From Paenibacillus mangrovi (GTDB taxonomy: Bacteria > Bacillota > Bacilli > Paenibacillales > Paenibacillaceae): a DNA stretch of 64,000 nucleotides. Where the stretch lies: the NCBI RefSeq assembly GCF_022898935.1, contig NZ_JALIRP010000017.1, positions 1 to 64,000 of the forward strand, in the 5' to 3' direction. The notes under the pieces are model-generated. The model did no database searches and was not told the origin of the DNA. It saw nothing but the letters and a program-made list of their open reading frames with translations. Positions 43,565 to 52,082 of the stretch are shown piece after piece (position 1 is the stretch's first letter; the number at the start of each line of letters is the position of its first letter). The position numbers were made by a program, and so were the translations under genes.

Positions 43565-43646
43565 GACTTCAAATGAATCGGATAACCGATTGAATAAATC
43601 GTTCCAAGTTATCTTGCCAAACGGCAAGCCGCAGGAGGTGTAACAA

Positions 43647-44000
43647 ATGCCAAAAGTGAAAAAGGTTCTGGAATCGCACAATAACAAGCTGCACGTCAAA
43701 AAAGACGACACGGTTATGGTGATCAGCGGTAAAGACAAAGGCAAAAAAGGCCGTGTCATTGCAGCATATCCTCGTGAGAACCGTGTGCTTGTGGAAGGCG
43801 TCAACATGGTGAAAAAACACCAGAAGCCGAACCAAATGAATCCACAAGGCGGAATTATTGAACAAGAAGCGCCGATCCATGTATCCAATGTGATGCATCT
43901 TGATCCTAAGAGCGGTAAAGTAACTCGTGTTGGTTACAAAGTGCTCGATAACGGTAAAAAGGTTCGCGTTGCTAAGAAGTCCGGAGAAGTTATTGACTAA
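43647..44000 (+). CDS. rplX: 50S ribosomal protein L24
   Basis: 117 residues with an N-terminal KOW motif, VISGKDKGKKGRVIAAYP. Early assembly protein at the tunnel exit. Slightly longer at the N terminus than the B. subtilis protein (103). Confidence 0.97.
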   Translation: MPKVKKVLESHNNKLHVKKDDTVMVISGKDKGKKGRVIAAYPRENRVLVEGVNMVKKHQKPNQMNPQGGIIEQEAPIHVSNVMHLDPKSGKVTRVGYKVLDNGKKVRVAKKSGEVID

Positions 44001-44031
44001 TCGAACAGTGGAGAAAGGAGGTTTATGATTC

Positions 44032-44574
44032 ATGACAACAAGAATGAAAGAACGCTTTCTGAACGAAATTACTCCTGCCTTGATGCAGAAGTTCAACTAT
44101 TCTACGGTAATGCAAGTACCTAAAATCGAGAAGGTTGTCATCAACATGGGTGTGGGTGATGCTGTATCCAACTCGAAAGTGCTTGATTCCGCAGTTGCTG
44201 ACATGCAGCTGATTGCTGGTCAAAAACCAGTCATTACTCGTGCTAAAAAATCCATCGCCGGATTCAAATTGCGTGAGAATATGCCGATCGGTGTGAAAGT
44301 AACGCTGCGCGGTGAGCGCATGTATTACTTCTTGGACAAATTGTTCAACATTACTCTTCCACGCGTACGTGACTTCCATGGCGTGTCCACCAAAGCATTT
44401 GACGGACGCGGTAACTACACACTTGGCCTCAAGGAACAACTGATTTTCCCTGAGATTGAGTATGATAAAGTGGATAAAGTCCGTGGTATGGATATCGTAA
44501 TCGTAACGACGGCTAAAACTGACGAAGAGTCCCGCGAGCTGCTCGCTCAATTGGGAATGCCTTTTGCGAAGTAA
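44032..44574 (+). CDS. rplE: 50S ribosomal protein L5
   Basis: 180 residues; KVVINMGVGDAVSNSK and the rRNA/P-site loop RDFHGVSTKAFDGRGNY are diagnostic. Binds 5S rRNA. GAAAGGAGG precedes ATG 44032. Confidence 0.98.
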   Translation: MTTRMKERFLNEITPALMQKFNYSTVMQVPKIEKVVINMGVGDAVSNSKVLDSAVADMQLIAGQKPVITRAKKSIAGFKLRENMPIGVKVTLRGERMYYFLDKLFNITLPRVRDFHGVSTKAFDGRGNYTLGLKEQLIFPEIEYDKVDKVRGMDIVIVTTAKTDEESRELLAQLGMPFAK

Positions 44575-44620
44575 TTCGTGAATCCATTTCTCCGAAAATT
44601 TTTAGGAGGTGTCAGGCTAA

Positions 44621-44806
44621 GTGGCAAAAACTTCGATGAAAGTAAAACAACAACGTACGCCTAAGTATAAAGTTCGTGCTTACACGCGCTGCGAACGTTG
44701 CGGTCGTCCACATTCGGTACTGCAAAAGTTCAAAATTTGCAGAATTTGTTTCCGTGAATTAGCTTATAAGGGCCAGATTCCTGGCGTCAAAAAAGCAAGC
44801 TGGTAA
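44621..44806 (+). CDS. rpsN: 30S ribosomal protein S14, zinc type (type Z)
   Basis: 61 residues with a complete C4 zinc site (C24, C27, C40, C43), the zinc-bound form of S14. Bacillota often carry a second, zinc-free copy induced by zinc starvation elsewhere in the genome. GTG start after TAGGAGGTG. Confidence 0.97.
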   Translation: MAKTSMKVKQQRTPKYKVRAYTRCERCGRPHSVLQKFKICRICFRELAYKGQIPGVKKASW

Positions 44807-44838
44807 GAAGTTTATAATCGGGAAGGAGGTTTACACAC

Positions 44839-45237
44839 ATGACTATGTCTGATCCAATTGCAGATATGCTTACTCGTATCCGTAACGCCAACACTGTGCG
44901 TCACGAAACAGTAGAAATGCCTGCTTCGACGATGAAAAAACAAATCGCTGATATCTTGAAGCGTGAAGGTTTCATCCGTGATGCAGAATATATCGAAGAC
45001 AATAAACAAGGGATTATCCGTGTTTTCCTGAAATATGGTGCAAACAACGAACGCGTTATCTCCGGTTTGAAAAGAATCAGTAAACCAGGTCTGCGCGTTT
45101 ACACGAAGAGCAACGAAATCCCTCGTGTACTCGGCGGTCTCGGAATTGCGATTATCTCCACTTCTAAGGGGATTATGACCGACAAAGAAGCTCGTCAATC
45201 CAAAGCTGGCGGAGAAGTTGTCTGCTACGTTTGGTAA
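44839..45237 (+). CDS. rpsH: 30S ribosomal protein S8
   Basis: 132 residues with DPIADMLTRIRNANTV at the start and the C-terminal TSKGIMTDKEARQSKAGGEV. Known repressor of the spc operon in other bacteria. AAGGAGGT (44823-44830) lies 8 nt before ATG 44839; an in-frame ATG at 44845 is possible. Confidence 0.98.
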   Translation: MTMSDPIADMLTRIRNANTVRHETVEMPASTMKKQIADILKREGFIRDAEYIEDNKQGIIRVFLKYGANNERVISGLKRISKPGLRVYTKSNEIPRVLGGLGIAIISTSKGIMTDKEARQSKAGGEVVCYVW

Positions 45238-45267
45238 TACACGTCACAAAACAAGGAGGTGCAACAA

Positions 45268-45810
45268 ATGTCCCGTATTGGTCGCAAACCAATCGCAGTA
45301 CCTAGCGGTGTGGATATCACACTGAACAATACCGAAATCACTGTTAAAGGTCCTAAAGGTTCTTTGACTCGTGAACTTCACAAGGATATGAAAGTAACGG
45401 TTGAGAACAACGAGATCATCGTTGAACGCCCATCTGATAACAAACTGCATCGTTCCCTTCACGGCACGACACGCAGCGTTGTCAACAACATGGTGAGCGG
45501 CGTAACCGAAGGATTCTCCAAATCTCTGGAATTGGTTGGGGTCGGATATCGTGCAAACAAATCCGGAGATAAGATCGTTCTGAACGTTGGTTACTCTCAT
45601 CCAGTTGAAATCACTCCAGAACCAGGTATCGAATTCGAAGTGCCTGCAAATACGAAAATCATCGTTCGCGGAATCGACAAAGAGCGCGTAGGTGCATACG
45701 CTGCTCAAATTCGTGCCGTTCGCGAGCCTGAGCCTTACAAAGGTAAAGGGATTAAGTATGAAGGCGAGCGCATTATCCGTAAGGAAGGTAAAGCTGGTAA
45801 GAAGAAATAA
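45268..45810 (+). CDS. rplF: 50S ribosomal protein L6
   Basis: 180 residues, two tandem L6 folds; MSRIGRKPIAVPSGV starts it and PEPYKGKGIKYEGE closes the second. The frame opens at 45259 on a GTG that overlaps AAGGAGGTG, so ATG 45268 is the start. Near the sarcin-ricin loop. Confidence 0.98.
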   Translation: MSRIGRKPIAVPSGVDITLNNTEITVKGPKGSLTRELHKDMKVTVENNEIIVERPSDNKLHRSLHGTTRSVVNNMVSGVTEGFSKSLELVGVGYRANKSGDKIVLNVGYSHPVEITPEPGIEFEVPANTKIIVRGIDKERVGAYAAQIRAVREPEPYKGKGIKYEGERIIRKEGKAGKKK

Positions 45811-45893
45811 GCTTTCTAAACTTATCAGTCTTTTACCCCGTGCGTCTTAAAGTGAAGCTGTAATGGCAAACTGAAAGGAGTGAAAGGGAAGTC

Positions 45894-46262
45894 ATGATTA
45901 CAAAACAGGATAAGAACAAGGCACGTGTCAGACGTCATCTGCGTGTACGTAAGAAAATCCAAGGTACTGCAGCTCGTCCACGTCTGAACGTATTCCGTTC
46001 TTCTAAACATATCTATGCTCAACTGATCGATGACGTAGCTGGTGTAACCATCGTTTCTGCATCTACAGTTGATAAAGAACTTAGCGGTTCTGTTAAAAAC
46101 GGCGGCAGCGTTGAAGCAGCTCGTCAAGTAGGCGAACTGGTCGCGAAACGCGCTAAAGAAAAAGGTCACACAGCGGTTGTATTCGACCGTGGAGGTTACC
46201 TGTATCATGGACGGATTCAGGCCCTGGCTGAAGCAGCACGCGAAGCAGGGTTGGAATTCTAA
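45894..46262 (+). CDS. rplR: 50S ribosomal protein L18
   Basis: 122 residues; binds 5S rRNA with L5. RPRLNVFRSSKHIYAQLIDD and the C-terminal FDRGGYLYHGRIQALAEAAR are typical. AAAGGAGTGA lies upstream; the 83-nt spacer before it has no gene. Confidence 0.98.
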   Translation: MITKQDKNKARVRRHLRVRKKIQGTAARPRLNVFRSSKHIYAQLIDDVAGVTIVSASTVDKELSGSVKNGGSVEAARQVGELVAKRAKEKGHTAVVFDRGGYLYHGRIQALAEAAREAGLEF

Positions 46263-46288
46263 GAATTTCTAAAAAGGAGGTTAACGAC

Positions 46289-46786
46289 TTGCGTGTAGAT
46301 CCGAACACTTTAGAACTGTCTGAAAGAGTTGTAAATATTAACCGCGTAGCTAAAGTTGTAAAAGGCGGACGCCGTTTCAGCTTCAGCGCTCTGGTTGTTG
46401 TCGGCGACGGCAAAGGCTGGGTCGGTGCAGGTATCGGTAAAGCCGGTGAAGTACCTGACGCCATCCGTAAAGGCATCGAAGATGCTAAGAAAAACCTGAT
46501 TCACGTTCCGATCGTAGGAACATCAATTCCTCACCTGGTTACTGGCCACTTTGGCGCTGGTCGCGTTCTTTTGAAACCAGCTTCCGAAGGTACTGGAGTA
46601 ATCGCCGGCGGTCCTGTTCGTGCAGTACTCGAGCTGGCTGGTGTAGGTGACATCTTGACAAAATCTTTGGGTTCTTCGAACTCCATGAACATGGTCAACG
46701 CGACTTTGGAAGGCTTGTCCCGTCTGAAACGCGTTGAAGAGGTTGCCAAACTTCGTGGCAAATCTGTCGAAGAGCTTCTCGGTTAA
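46289..46786 (+). CDS. rpsE: 30S ribosomal protein S5
   Basis: 165 residues from a TTG start with AAAAGGAGG 9 nt upstream. The spectinomycin-site loop near KVVKGGRRFSFSALVVVGD is intact. Part of the mRNA entry helicase region with S3 and S4. Confidence 0.97.
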   Translation: MRVDPNTLELSERVVNINRVAKVVKGGRRFSFSALVVVGDGKGWVGAGIGKAGEVPDAIRKGIEDAKKNLIHVPIVGTSIPHLVTGHFGAGRVLLKPASEGTGVIAGGPVRAVLELAGVGDILTKSLGSSNSMNMVNATLEGLSRLKRVEEVAKLRGKSVEELLG

Positions 46787-46798
46787 GGAGGGAATGTC

Positions 46799-46984
46799 AT
46801 GACTAAACTTCAAATTACCCTCGTCCGCAGTGTGATCGGTCGTCCTGAAACTCAGCGTATTACCGTGAAGACTCTCGGCTTGCGTAAACTTAACTCTAGC
46901 GTGGTTCACAACGACAATCCCGCGATTCGCGGTATGATCAACAAAGTGAGCCATCTGGTATCTGTTACTGAAATCGAAGGTTAA
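46799..46984 (+). CDS. rpmD: 50S ribosomal protein L30
   Basis: 61 residues; QITLVRSVIGRPETQRITVK and the C-terminal IRGMINKVSHLVSV match the family. 12 nt after rpsE with AAGGAGGG. Confidence 0.97.
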   Translation: MTKLQITLVRSVIGRPETQRITVKTLGLRKLNSSVVHNDNPAIRGMINKVSHLVSVTEIEG

Positions 46985-47028
46985 TCTGCATAGATTAACC
47001 TACAAATATTAAGGAGGTGCAACGAACG

Positions 47029-47469
47029 ATGAAGTTACATGAACTTACTTCAGCTACTGGATCCCGTAAAGACCGTAAGCGTGTAGGTCGCGGTACAAGT
47101 AGCGGAACGGGTAAAACATCCGGCCGTGGTCACAAAGGGCAAAATTCTCGTTCCGGCGGCGGTGTACGTCCTGGATTCGAGGGTGGACAAAACCCGTTGT
47201 ATCGTCGTCTGCCAAAACGTGGATTTGTAAATCCTACGCGGAAAGAGTATGCGATTGTTAACATCGAAGAACTGAACAGCTTTGCAGAGGGTACGGAAGT
47301 GACTCCTGAATTCTTGGTGGAGAGCGGCGTAGTGAAAAATACGAAAAGCGGCATCAAAATTCTTGGCAACGGTGAAGTTACCGTGAAGTTGACTGTAAAA
47401 GCAAATAAGTTCTCTCAATCTGCGGTAGAGAAGATCGAGGCTGCCGGCGGTAAAACCGAGGTGATCTAA
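47029..47469 (+). CDS. rplO: 50S ribosomal protein L15
   Basis: 146 residues. The glycine/basic N-terminal extension (RVGRGTSSGTGKTSGRGHKG) threads into 23S rRNA. The frame opens at GTG 47017, which is inside AAGGAGGTG (47011-47019); ATG 47029 is the start. Its stop shares one base with the secY ATG. Confidence 0.98.
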   Translation: MKLHELTSATGSRKDRKRVGRGTSSGTGKTSGRGHKGQNSRSGGGVRPGFEGGQNPLYRRLPKRGFVNPTRKEYAIVNIEELNSFAEGTEVTPEFLVESGVVKNTKSGIKILGNGEVTVKLTVKANKFSQSAVEKIEAAGGKTEVI

Positions 47470-48767
47470 TGTTTAAGACCCTGAAGAATATATGGCGGGT
47501 TGAGGACCTTCGTAATAGAATTTTGTTCACCTTGTTAGTACTGATCGTTTACCGTATCGGTTCATTTGTTCCTGTTCCAGGCGTCAACAAAGCTGTTCTG
47601 GAAATGACGAATCAGCAAGGCTCAGAATTGTTTGGTCTCTTAAACACGTTCTCGGGTGGTGCGTTGCATCAATTCTCGATCTTCGCCCTCGGGATCGTGC
47701 CGTATATTACCTCGTCCATTATCGTGCAGCTGCTCTCGATGGATGTTATTCCAAGGCTCGCTGAGTGGGCAAAACAAGGCGAGCACGGGAAAAAGAAATC
47801 AGCGCAATTGACACGGTATATGACGATTGTATTGGGTCTCATTCAGGCGTTCGCGATGTCAATCGGTTTTAACCGTTTGTACTCGGCTGAAATGATTCCT
47901 AATGCTACATTTGTGGATTATCTACTGATTGCCATCGTGCTGACAGCGGGTACCGCATTCCTGATGTGGCTGGGTGAGCAGATAACGGAAAAGGGAATCG
48001 GCAATGGTATTTCCATTCTGATCTTCTCAGGGATTGTCGCGAACATTCCTTCAATGATCCGTTCTACGGTTCAGTCCAGTTTTATTCAAGAAGGCCAGAC
48101 TTTTATGAATACCCTGAAAACAATAATTTTGTTCCTTGTTATCGTGCTGATTATTGTGGGTGTCATTTACATCCAGCAGGCGATTCGTAAAATTCCTGTT
48201 CAATATGCAAAACGTGTGGTAGGCAACAAGATGTACGGTGGACAGAATACGCATATTCCGCTGAAAATCAATGCGGCTGGCGTTATTCCGGTCATCTTCG
48301 CTGTATCTTTGCTGCAGTTCCCTGTCATTATCGCAAGCTTCTGGTCAAATCATGATTGGGCTAAGTGGATCATGAATAACCTGAGATATGACCACCCACT
48401 GGGTATGGTACTGTACGTACTGATGATTATCGGTTTCACATTCTTCTACACCTTCGTGCAGATGAATCCAAACCAAATGGCAGACAATATGAAGAAAAAC
48501 GGCGGCTATATCCCGGGCATTCGCCCTGGTAAAGCAACCGAGAAATATCTGACACGAGTAATGACCCGTCTTACTATGACCGGTGCCATCTTCCTGGCTC
48601 TTATTTCTCTCTTGCCGATAGCTTTCGGTACATTAGCCGGCTTGCCAAGCTCGGTTAAAATCGGAGGTACTTCACTGCTGATCGTCATCGGGGTTGCACT
48701 CGATACAATGAAGACCATCGAAAGTCAGTTGATTAAACGACACTACAAAGGTTTTATCAATAAATAA
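47469..48767 (+). CDS. secY: Protein translocase subunit SecY
   Basis: 432 residues with ten predicted membrane helices, the Sec channel pore. MFKTLKNIWRVEDLRNRILFTL begins the protein, and the cytoplasmic loop with RIPVQYAKRVVG-type sequence binds SecA. Coupled to rplO by TAATG. Confidence 0.98.
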   Translation: MFKTLKNIWRVEDLRNRILFTLLVLIVYRIGSFVPVPGVNKAVLEMTNQQGSELFGLLNTFSGGALHQFSIFALGIVPYITSSIIVQLLSMDVIPRLAEWAKQGEHGKKKSAQLTRYMTIVLGLIQAFAMSIGFNRLYSAEMIPNATFVDYLLIAIVLTAGTAFLMWLGEQITEKGIGNGISILIFSGIVANIPSMIRSTVQSSFIQEGQTFMNTLKTIILFLVIVLIIVGVIYIQQAIRKIPVQYAKRVVGNKMYGGQNTHIPLKINAAGVIPVIFAVSLLQFPVIIASFWSNHDWAKWIMNNLRYDHPLGMVLYVLMIIGFTFFYTFVQMNPNQMADNMKKNGGYIPGIRPGKATEKYLTRVMTRLTMTGAIFLALISLLPIAFGTLAGLPSSVKIGGTSLLIVIGVALDTMKTIESQLIKRHYKGFINK

Positions 48768-48857
48768 GTGATAGGTTCCGGTGAAGTGATTTTTAAGCTT
48801 CCCGGCAACTTATTGCGTTGTTCCTTGTAAAGAGGCATGTCGGAGGGAGAGAGAAAC

Positions 48858-49502
48858 GTGAACATACTATTCATGGGCCCTCCTGGGGCAGGGAAAGGAA
48901 CACAGGCGGAAGTCATTGTAAATGAATTCGGCATTCCCCATATTTCCACCGGCGATGCATTTCGTCTGGCGATTAAACAGGGAACTCCCATTGGGATCAA
49001 AGCCAAAGAGTACATGGATCAAGGGCTTTTGGTACCGGATGATGTAACGATCGGCATTGTGGAAGAACGTCTGCAGCAGTCCGATTGCGAAAAAGGTTTT
49101 TTATTGGACGGTTTTCCAAGAACTCTTTCGCAAGCGGAAGCGCTGGATGGTATTCTTAGCAGACTGAACACCCAGCTCGATCATGTCATCAACCTGAAAG
49201 TAGACCGTGACAAATTGATGGCGCGCCTTACGGGTCGCCGGATTTGCAAAAGCTGTGGCGCTACTTATCATGTGATCTTCAACCCGCCTAAACAGGAAGG
49301 TGTATGTGATAAATGCGGAGGCGAGCTGTATCAGCGCTCAGATGACAACGAAGAGAGCGTCGGTACCCGTCTGGACGAATATATCAACAAAACAGCACCA
49401 CTCCTAGCATTTTATGAGAACAAAGGTCTATTGCGTCAGATCGATGGTGATCAAGAAATCGGTACGGTATCTAGCGAAATCGTATCGGTGCTGCGAGGTT
49501 AG
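48858..49502 (+). CDS. adk: Adenylate kinase
   Basis: 214 residues; ATP + AMP to 2 ADP. P-loop GPPGAGKGT at residues 7-15, and a zinc-binding LID with CKSC and CDKC, the Gram-positive form. ATG 48837 opens the frame but lacks a site; GGAGGG (48842-48847) precedes GTG 48858, giving MNILFMG as in B. subtilis. The order secY-adk-map is conserved. Confidence 0.96.
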   Translation: MNILFMGPPGAGKGTQAEVIVNEFGIPHISTGDAFRLAIKQGTPIGIKAKEYMDQGLLVPDDVTIGIVEERLQQSDCEKGFLLDGFPRTLSQAEALDGILSRLNTQLDHVINLKVDRDKLMARLTGRRICKSCGATYHVIFNPPKQEGVCDKCGGELYQRSDDNEESVGTRLDEYINKTAPLLAFYENKGLLRQIDGDQEIGTVSSEIVSVLRG

Positions 49503-49507
49503 TCGTA

Positions 49508-50260
49508 ATGATCATTTGTAAGTCCGAAACGGAACTCGGCTTTATGCGGGAAGCAGGGCGAATTGTGGCGGAAACGCACCGTCTCATGGCAAAGCATATT
49601 GAACCTGGCATTACGACCGGGGAACTTGACGCTATTGCCGACCACTACATCCGCAGTCAAAAAGCACTGCCGTCTTTTAAGGGCTACAATGGTTTTCCTG
49701 CCAGCATTTGCGCTTCAGTCAATGATCAATTGGTACACGGATTTCCCGGCAAACGCAAATTAAACGAAGGCGACATTGTTACGCTAGACATCGGTGCGCA
49801 GTACCGTGGTTACCATGGAGACTCCGCTTGGACCTATCCTGTAGGCAGAATTACCGATGAAGCCCAGCGTCTGCTGGACGTCACCGAAAAGTCTCTGTAT
49901 GCAGGCTTGGAACTTGTCAAACCTGATGTGCGCCTGTTCACGATCTCACATGCCATCCAGAGCGTCATTGAAGACGCCGGCTTCTCGGTTGTTCGCGAGT
50001 ATGTCGGACACGGAGTTGGGGCAGAACTGCATGAAGAACCGAATATTCCGAACTTTGGCCTCCCGGATCGGGGACCTCGGCTCAAACCCGGCATGGTGCT
50101 GGCGATTGAACCGATGGTGAATGCCGGATCACGGTATGTCAAAACGCTGGAAGATAATTGGACGGTCGTTACAGTCGACGGATCCTTGTGTGCTCATTTT
50201 GAGCATACAGTAGCCGTAACTGACGAAGGTCATGAGATTCTCACAAAACTGGATATGTAG
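49508..50260 (+). CDS. map: Methionine aminopeptidase, type I
   Basis: 250 residues. Removes the initiator methionine. Metal ligands are visible in order: D in LDIGAQYRG, D in YHGDSAW, H in GHGVGAELHE, E in AIEPMV and E in HFEHTVAV. 5 nt after adk. B. subtilis has a second type I enzyme; whether this genome does is not visible. Confidence 0.97.
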   Translation: MIICKSETELGFMREAGRIVAETHRLMAKHIEPGITTGELDAIADHYIRSQKALPSFKGYNGFPASICASVNDQLVHGFPGKRKLNEGDIVTLDIGAQYRGYHGDSAWTYPVGRITDEAQRLLDVTEKSLYAGLELVKPDVRLFTISHAIQSVIEDAGFSVVREYVGHGVGAELHEEPNIPNFGLPDRGPRLKPGMVLAIEPMVNAGSRYVKTLEDNWTVVTVDGSLCAHFEHTVAVTDEGHEILTKLDM

Positions 50261-50270
50261 GTGATTGTTC

Positions 50271-50579
50271 TTGAGTAATCAAAGCACCCTGCAAATCGGT
50301 CAGATTGTGAAAATCCTGAAAGGTAAAGATGCCGGACAGGTGGCCGTGGTCGTATCTATTGATGACAGCAGGTTCGCATATATAGCGGATGGGAACAAAC
50401 GAAAGTTTGACCAGAGAAAGAAGAAGAATCTTCTTCACCTGGAGCCCCAGTCCTTCATCAGCAGCGAGGTCGCAAACAGTTTAAATGAAAGCGGTCGGGT
50501 CACAAACGGAAAGCTGCGGTTTGCAGTCATGAAGTTTGTGCAGTCCACCGAATCCCATGCTGAAGAGAAAGGAGACTAA
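50271..50579 (+). CDS. KOW domain RNA-binding protein, L14e/YbzG-like
   Basis: 102 residues with an N-terminal KOW motif (IGQIVKILKGKDAGQVAVVV) and a basic stretch (NKRKFDQRKKKN). It occupies the slot of B. subtilis ybzG between map and infA; exact role unknown, probably ribosome-linked. TTG 50271 follows AGGTGA (50259-50264), which overlaps the map stop codon; TTG 50265 is the alternative. Confidence 0.85.
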   Translation: MSNQSTLQIGQIVKILKGKDAGQVAVVVSIDDSRFAYIADGNKRKFDQRKKKNLLHLEPQSFISSEVANSLNESGRVTNGKLRFAVMKFVQSTESHAEEKGD

Positions 50580-50581
50580 CT

Positions 50582-50797
50582 GTGGCCAAAGAAGATGTAA
50601 TTGAAGTGGAAGGTACGGTCATCGAACCGTTGCCGAATGCTACGTTCAAGGTTGAGCTTGAGAATGGTCATCAAATTCTTGCTCACGTTTCCGGTAAGCT
50701 GCGGATGCACTTTATCCGTATTCTGACAGGCGACAAAGTGGTCGTGCAGTTATCGCCTTATGATTTAACCAAAGGCCGTATAACGTACCGCAAGTAA
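50582..50797 (+). CDS. infA: Translation initiation factor IF-1
   Basis: 71 residues, a single OB fold: AKEDVIEVEGTVIEPLPNA to the C-terminal KGRITYRK. Blocks the A site at initiation. GTG start with AAAGGAG upstream, 2 nt after the KOW gene. Confidence 0.98.
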   Translation: MAKEDVIEVEGTVIEPLPNATFKVELENGHQILAHVSGKLRMHFIRILTGDKVVVQLSPYDLTKGRITYRK

Positions 50798-50869
50798 TTT
50801 TTACCGAATCTTTCTTTAAGACGCCGAGGATGTTATGATCCTATATGGCACTTGAAAAAGTTCTATCCT

Positions 50870-51012
50870 GGTTTTACACTTGTAAAATCCGGTTGATACT
50901 ATAAGATATGAATTTGCTTCCTTCATGATGGGAGCAAATCCTTATGAAGAGAGTTTTGCGCTCTGCAAAGCTTTAGTCAATCCTTACGAAGTGAGTTTTG
51001 CTTTGCAAAACT
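50870..51012 (+). repeat. Four consecutive hairpins with a 42-bp tandem repeat
   Basis: Between infA and rpmJ four stems follow one another: 50870-50877/50882-50889, 50912-50921/50930-50939, 50952-50959/50965-50972 and 50994-51001/51005-51012 (AGTTTTGC/GCAAAACT, perfect). The last two lie in a 42-bp imperfect tandem repeat beginning with AATCCTTA (50937 and 50979). Possible promoters overlap it: TTGAAA (50852) with TACACT, and TTGTAA (50880) with TAAGAT. None of the stems has a T run. Confidence 0.75.
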
Positions 51013-51029
51013 TGAGGGAGGTAATTAAC

Positions 51030-51143
51030 ATGAAGGTGAGACCTTCTGTAAAGCCTATTTGCGAAAAATGCAAAGTCATTCGCCGCAAGGGTACTGTAAT
51101 GGTTATTTGTGAAAATCCGAAGCACAAACAAAAACAAGGTTAA
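51030..51143 (+). CDS. rpmJ: 50S ribosomal protein L36
   Basis: 37 residues with a zinc site C11, C14, C27, H32. The frame runs in from 50925 through the tandem repeat, adding 35 residues, but GAGGGAGGT (51014-51022) and universal L36 length fix ATG 51030. Confidence 0.97.
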   Translation: MKVRPSVKPICEKCKVIRRKGTVMVICENPKHKQKQG

Positions 51144-51164
51144 TAGAAGGGGGTGTAGCGTAAA

Positions 51165-51533
51165 ATGGCTCGTATAGCTGGTGTGGATTTGCCACGTGAC
51201 AAACGCGTTGAGATCGCCTTGACTTATATTTTCGGAATCGGTAAAACGACTTCCCAGAAAATTCTGAGCACTACAGGCATCAATCCGGACACTCGTGTTC
51301 GTGATTTGACGGAAGATGAAGTCAGCAAATTGCGTGAAACGATCGACAAAACGGTTAAGGTTGAAGGTGACCTGCGTCGTGAAATTTCCTTGAATATTAA
51401 ACGTCTCGTTGAGATCGGTTGCTATCGTGGAGTGCGTCATCGCCGCGGTCTGCCGGTTCGTGGACAACGTACTAAAACGAATGCTCGTACACGGAAAGGC
51501 CCTCGTCGTACTGTAGCGAACAAGAAGAAATAA
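51165..51533 (+). CDS. rpsM: 30S ribosomal protein S13
   Basis: 122 residues; MARIAGVDLPRDKRVEIALT and the basic C-terminal tail RGQRTKTNARTRKGPRR are typical. Bridges to the 50S subunit and contacts P-site tRNA. AGAAGGGGGTG precedes ATG 51165. Confidence 0.98.
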   Translation: MARIAGVDLPRDKRVEIALTYIFGIGKTTSQKILSTTGINPDTRVRDLTEDEVSKLRETIDKTVKVEGDLRREISLNIKRLVEIGCYRGVRHRRGLPVRGQRTKTNARTRKGPRRTVANKKK

Positions 51534-51552
51534 GAAGGGGGGATAAAAGAGA

Positions 51553-51948
51553 ATGGCTAAACCGAAAAAAGTCGTACGTACTAAACGTCGTGACCGCAAA
51601 AATATTGAATCCGGAGTGGCTCATATCCGTTCCACGTTCAATAATACGATCGTAACAATTACGGATCCTCATGGAAACGCAATTTCCTGGGCAAGCTCCG
51701 GCGGCCTTGGATTCAAGGGTTCCCGTAAGTCGACTCCGTTCGCAGCTCAAATGGCTGCTGAATCCGCGGCTAAAGCTGCAATGGAACATGGTATGAAGGC
51801 GGTAGAGGTTATGGTTAAAGGTCCAGGTGCAGGCCGTGAAGCAGCGATCCGCTCTTTGCAAGCTGCTGGTCTGGAAGTTAGCATGATCAAAGACGTAACT
51901 CCAGTTCCGCACAACGGTTGCCGCCCACCTAAACGTCGTCGTGTCTAA
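51553..51948 (+). CDS. rpsK: 30S ribosomal protein S11
   Basis: 131 residues; HIRSTFNNTIVTITDPHGN and the closing PHNGCRPPKRRRV are diagnostic. Platform protein near the anti-Shine-Dalgarno. A 134-nt spacer follows before rpoA with no gene; rpsD is not in this cluster, as in B. subtilis. Confidence 0.98.
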   Translation: MAKPKKVVRTKRRDRKNIESGVAHIRSTFNNTIVTITDPHGNAISWASSGGLGFKGSRKSTPFAAQMAAESAAKAAMEHGMKAVEVMVKGPGAGREAAIRSLQAAGLEVSMIKDVTPVPHNGCRPPKRRRV

Positions 51949-52082
51949 TTGAAGTCAACCTGAAGAATGTGGTATATTTCCGGCACAATCTGCTAATAAT
52001 GGTTGTTTAGGCATACTACATGGTAACACAAGATAAGGTGACAGTTTCAAATAGGAGCGACGTTTGAAGGAGGGGTACTTGC

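Noticed and set aside
50925..51029. N-terminal extension of L36 through the tandem repeat
   Set aside because: No ribosome binding site before ATG 50925, and L36 is 37-38 residues in all bacteria; kept only as a question in the findings.
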